NCBI RefSeq assembly: GCF_027943255.1
Contig: NC_072893.1
Coordinates: 115,629,784-115,693,783 of the forward strand
Length of the DNA stretch: 64,000 nucleotides
Direction of reading: 5' to 3'
Origin: Anastrepha obliqua
Lineage: Eukaryota; Arthropoda; Insecta; Diptera; Tephritidae
Below are positions 59,771 to 64,000 of this stretch, piece after piece. Below the pieces are notes generated by a model. That model did not search any database, was not told the DNA's origin, and worked only from the letters and a program-made list of their open reading frames with translations. A program made the position numbers and the translations under genes. Position 1 is the stretch's first letter. Each line of letters starts with the position of its first letter.

Positions 59771-62700
59771 ATATAATTTTAGTTAGAATAAAATTACACA
59801 TTTTTTACTTTAGTTCTCATTAATGAATTTAAAATTTACAAACAAAATATTCACATTTGGTTTAAAGTTTTTTAACCAAAATCGATAGAAAAGTATTCAC
59901 TTTGGATTAAAAATATTAAAAAAAAAATTATTTAACTTCTTTTTTTATAAATTTTTTTTATAATATTGTATTATTATTTATTTATATATTTTTTTTATTT
60001 ACTTTTTTTTTTATTTTATTATCAATAGAAAACGTTATTTTGAAGGTAAACACTAGCTACAAAGGCTTTCGTTTTTTTTTTAAGTTCTATGTTGATTTAT
60101 TCATTACAAATTTTTTCCAAAAGTTCAAGCTCCACAATCGAAATTTTTTAAATTAAAGCCAAATTTCATTTCATTTTCTCACGTACAAGATTGAAGGAGC
60201 ACCTTTGCCTAAGCCCTGTAAGCTTTCATACGCCGCACCATATTTAATACTTTCTGCTATCTCACTCGCTCCAATGCACTGCTTACATCGATCTGCGCTA
60301 TTCATTTTCAAGCGAACTGACAATTTTTCTACTACCAACCTCGTTGTCACCTCACTAATCCAATCAAATCGTCGCATAAAAAGAAATAAAATTTCTCTAA
60401 AATATCTCAACCAAAACCTTATTTATTATACAACCGAAATTCAACTTAATTCATTTGCCTACCAATGCAATCAAACGGAAAATCAAATAATATGCACACC
60501 GAAGGCCGACAGCATGCAAATTTTAGCCAGCACAAAAAAACAAACATACGAAAAGTGGCATACGAATCAAACACGAAATTAGTAATGAATAATAAAATCA
60601 AATTAGAAAATTGAAAATAATAAAATTGCCAAACGTAAAATTTCACAAAAAATATTGTGCAATAAATTTTATTAAATTCGGCACATCGTAGCAATACTTA
60701 CACACACACACACACACTTTCCAACCAATACACGGCCGCCGCCAACAAAGCAAAGCGACGTGACGCCTTCAATTTGGTATTTGTGACCGTTGCGCTGCAT
60801 TGAGTGCTGTTCGAAAATTTTCGACATAAATAATTACCCAAAATTTATGCAGTATTTAAAGTGGTTTTTCTAATGATCACGAAAATTCAAAACCTCAAAA
60901 AAATAAAAAAAACATAAAAAAGGGCAAAACTCAAAACAAGTAAGAAATAAATTGGCAACAAAGGCTAGCGCACATTTCCACTTGGGAACCACCTCCAAAT
61001 GATGCCTGACATCAATCAGAAACAACAACAAAAGTATTAGTGACATAAATACTTGCAATATATTAACGTCAGTTATATGTATGCAACTTTTTGTTTTTTT
61101 TTCTGCAATTCCTCACGCTCACATCAACAAATTTGTTGTTAAACATTATTCGCTTGTTGTTATTAATTTTTTTTTTTTGTTTTTTTGAGTTTTTTGCTAA
61201 TTTTCGCTCATTCGCCGCTGTCGCTTTGATTAGCTTCTACTGTATATTTGCATAGATTTTTACAGCAGCAACCTGCATACGCTTATTCGCTCACTCACTG
61301 CCTCGTCTTGCCTCTTTTAGCCTACTTGTGTGCTCGGCACTTTTGTTTTTGTGGTGCACCGATTGGCTGCTCTTTGGCGCATTGCCAGACCGCAAACATT
61401 CAATTGCAAAATTTTTAATTATCTTTGATTTTACATATAATTATTTAAATATACGAATGTATTAAATATTTCATTGACCAAATAACCTGTCATTCAATAG
61501 CGAGTAGGGAAAAGTGTGAAAAAGCTCAAGCAGTGCATTAGTGATTTTTTGCGATGTTCTCACGCTTTTATTTCCATTTGTATATGCATATTTTGGACGT
61601 TTAATATTTTATATAGCCCGAAATTCGCGACCCAAGCCCTTACTCAGGCCAAAAACTAATTATTTAGTACTTGCAATTATATATTAATAAATATATAAAC
61701 TTCATGTTTTTCACTACTACTTTAAAAAAAAAGGTCGCTACAGTAATGAAAGTTTCCAAAGAAATAACTGAACTCCTCCTATCGGCCCTCTGTGCCATTT
61801 GTGATCTCTCAAAAAATTCATATTATCTCCATTTAACATACGAAATTCTTAACTCTACGCCATTTTAATTACCTGAAAGATAGGCAGTGCCAAATTAAAA
61901 AAAACGAATTGACTCAAAACGGAGTAATTAAACTGCAAAATCTCTTTTATTTTTTGTTTACTCAAAATATGCTTTACTTTGCCGATGCACGCAAAATGAT
62001 AACAAATATTGCAGGTAGTCCGCTCCAACATAGGCTGTTATGTACTTAGCAGCAATGCTGTTGCCTGCCTGAAGGCGCAAATGTTAACTCGCTATTACTG
62101 AAACAAAAACTAGTGCGAATGGCAAGTTGATTGCATAGTTTTTTGTTTTCTTTTGTGAGTAATTTTGACACAAGCAACACGAAACTGAAGTCGGCTTTGC
62201 GGTAACTGTTATAGCATCGGCAGACGTTTGATTTAATTTGAAGGCAGTCTATGTAGCTGCGTGGGGTAGCTATTATAATTTAACATAATTTATTTTATAC
62301 TCTGCTAACTGATTTTGAATTATTAAATCGTACGCTGTTGTTAAGGCTGGATTATGTAATTTTAGGCTCGTTCTGACTATTATTGATATGTTTTTTGATT
62401 TTCTCAAATTAAGCTTGTAGATGATCTGCTGTACAGAAAAATGCACACAGCTCTGTAAGACATCTGTTGTCACCAAACCTCAAATATAAGCAAATAGCAG
62501 CTGTTTCAGTTAACTCTATTGCGTTGAAAGCGCTTGAATTTTCTGAAATTTAACACATTGGCGGAAATTGGTTGTTACTAAACATATTTTTGGTTTCATG
62601 TCACGCACCTACAGTAGGGCCTGAATTTTATTCCAACTGCGCATGTGAAAAACTAAAAAGTGCTTCCGCAGAAACTGGCAAACTCGCTAGTAAGTTTCTG

Positions 62701-63144
62701 CCACGAAAAAGCTGTGCATAGAAATCCTGTTCCTTTCGAAAGCTGTATAAAACCGAAAATCTTCATTTAATATATGTAAAGATATCAAAATGCTTCTTGC
62801 GAATTGGAGAAGAAATTACAAAGGAGAGATTTACTAATTTCTGTTTTTTTTTTAAACTCAAGCAAAATTCCATAGATTTCTTGGTATATCTTGCATTTTT
62901 ATCGGAAACCAAGCGCTTTTTTTGCTCTCTTCGAATAGCTTAAAAAATTATTTTGATATATTTTTGAAGAATAGAAATATATCACACTTACGAGTTCATG
63001 GTTGATTTTTAAACATATTTACATCACTAATTACTACAAATTTACTTCAATAATATTTCAAGCTGATGGCCTAGTCGCTAATGCTTTTTAATTCATTGTG
63101 ATTGTAATTCATTACTTTTCCAATTTTCAAATAAAAAAAAAAAT

Positions 63145-63370
63145 ATTTTTTAAATTCACTAAAGCTGTTACATTTTTGAAGAATTGAGAAGCACAAAAAC
63201 AGAACAAAAATATTAAAAAGGCTTTTTAACGAAATTTTTACTATTTAATATTTATTTACTTCGAAATAATTTTTTTTTTTTGTTTTAATTTACTGACGGT
63301 GATACATTTTTGAAGAATTATGAAGCATAAAAATCTAACAAAAGGCTATTGAACACATTTTGAAAATAGT
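63145..63370. repeat. Two-copy 134-bp tandem repeat
   Basis: ACATTTTTGAAGAATT occurs at 63170 and 63304, followed in both by GAAGCA(C/T)AAAAA, AACAAAA and AAGGCT. The copies are diverged and sit in A/T-rich sequence. Confidence 0.6.
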
Positions 63371-64000
63371 TTTTAACCATAAGGGTATTACTTATTTATA
63401 TATATTAAAAAACTTTTTAATTCATTTCAAAAAACGCTTAGCGCTTAGAAATTTTTATCGTTTTTTTTAATAAATTTCAATAACAAACATTGGAAAATAT
63501 CAAACAAATAATATTTTTAAACTAAACTAAATTTGATCAATTGAAATTTTTATATTAAAAATGCAAAACTTTTACGCATTTTTTATTTGCTGTACCTCTT
63601 TTTCAAATTCGAATAAATTGAATCTTGATACAAGTATTGTACATTGTACATACATCCCGAAAAAAAATAGCATCTGAATATTTTGAAAAGTTTCGACTAT
63701 ATTTTTTCATGAAATAAATTTTTTTTTTTTGAATATAAAAGCCATATTAAACAAAGTTTCATTTTTCTACAAAATTCATAAAAATTCGAAAATTTTCATT
63801 ATAATTTAAAATTTTTTAAATATAATTTAAAAAAATGTGGGTACGTAGCTCTAAAGCCCATTCAATTCTAGTATAACTTTTATATAGTATAAGTATACCT
63901 CATTGTCTAACAGAAACAACATAAATCCGAATTTCAAATTTTATACAAAAATTGGGCAAATTTTTATCAAACTTTCAATCAGAAGTTGAAAAAATTGGGT

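Larger units (their letters stand above)
58868..64000 (+). other. start of the cut intron following the CUT-repeat-1 exon, open at the window edge
   Basis: The donor GTGAGT follows the CUT repeat. No continuation of Cut (the region before CUT repeat 2) is seen up to the window end, so this intron exceeds 5.1 kb. It holds a ~163-bp-period array (59270-59770), a 134-bp two-copy repeat (63145-63370), CA runs near 60700 and A/T-rich sequence. Between about 60700 and 62800 it is mixed-composition unique sequence with no gene I recognise. Confidence 0.8.

Overview
This window is a piece of an insect chromosome carrying the middle part of one very large, intron-rich gene on the + strand: the orthologue of the Drosophila homeobox gene cut (ct). 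Three coding exons are visible (50688-51247, 51544-51725, 57158-58867). They are joined by consensus splice sites in matching phase and together encode the conserved coiled-coil segment, the Ala-rich segment, long acidic and Gln/His-rich linkers, and the first CUT DNA-binding repeat. The N-terminal exons should lie left of the window. CUT repeats 2 and 3 and the homeodomain should lie right of it. The whole stretch 1-50687 reads as intron, or intron plus regulatory DNA. I found no second gene, rRNA, tRNA gene or CRISPR locus.

The sequence is A+T-rich and full of CATA/TATG microsatellites. It carries animal-type mobile elements (mariner, piggyBac-like and BEL/Pao remnants) and two pieces of a tRNA-derived SINE that I associate from memory with tephritid fruit flies. 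The most likely source is a higher dipteran, probably Tephritidae; genus and species cannot be told from here.

Layout: 1-4575 unique intron DNA; 4581-5650 decayed BEL/Pao 3' end; 7600-10790 mixed repeats (SINE body, two ends of a CAAGGTGGCGC element, a perfect E-box palindrome); 13.5-14.7 kb a diverged array with ACTCAAAAAA/AATAACTC cores; 18.6-19.6 kb a ~150-bp-period array with TTACAATATTTG cores; 22.6 kb a piggyBac-type MITE; 25.1-26.6 kb array A of the paired CACCAA motif with a deleted mariner inside; 27.9-28.7 and 30.1-31.6 kb two oppositely oriented arrays of GATAC/GTATC palindromes; 36.6-37.8 and 39.6-41.2 kb arrays B and C of the CACCAA motif (+), C containing a SINE head; 44.1-45.8 and 47.7-48.3 kb arrays D and E of the same motif in reverse orientation, D containing a MITE; 50.04-50.5 kb a TGTAATGATTACA minisatellite just before a cut exon; then the exons, with a ~780-bp TA-flanked element and further local arrays in the later introns.

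The most unusual content is the array system. About 55 copies of a ~20-bp core (CACCAACGTTTCACCAATGG, two CACCAA words 11 bp apart) recur at a strikingly regular ~104-115 bp spacing in five clusters over 23 kb. The core is shared by all clusters, while the ~80-95 bp spacers are mostly cluster-specific. Three clusters point one way and two the other. Transposons inserted later can be dated against sister units, which act as empty sites. A second, unrelated family with the same design (palindromic core, ~112 bp period, two inverted clusters) lies between clusters A and B. No function is established; the patterns themselves are read directly from the sequence.
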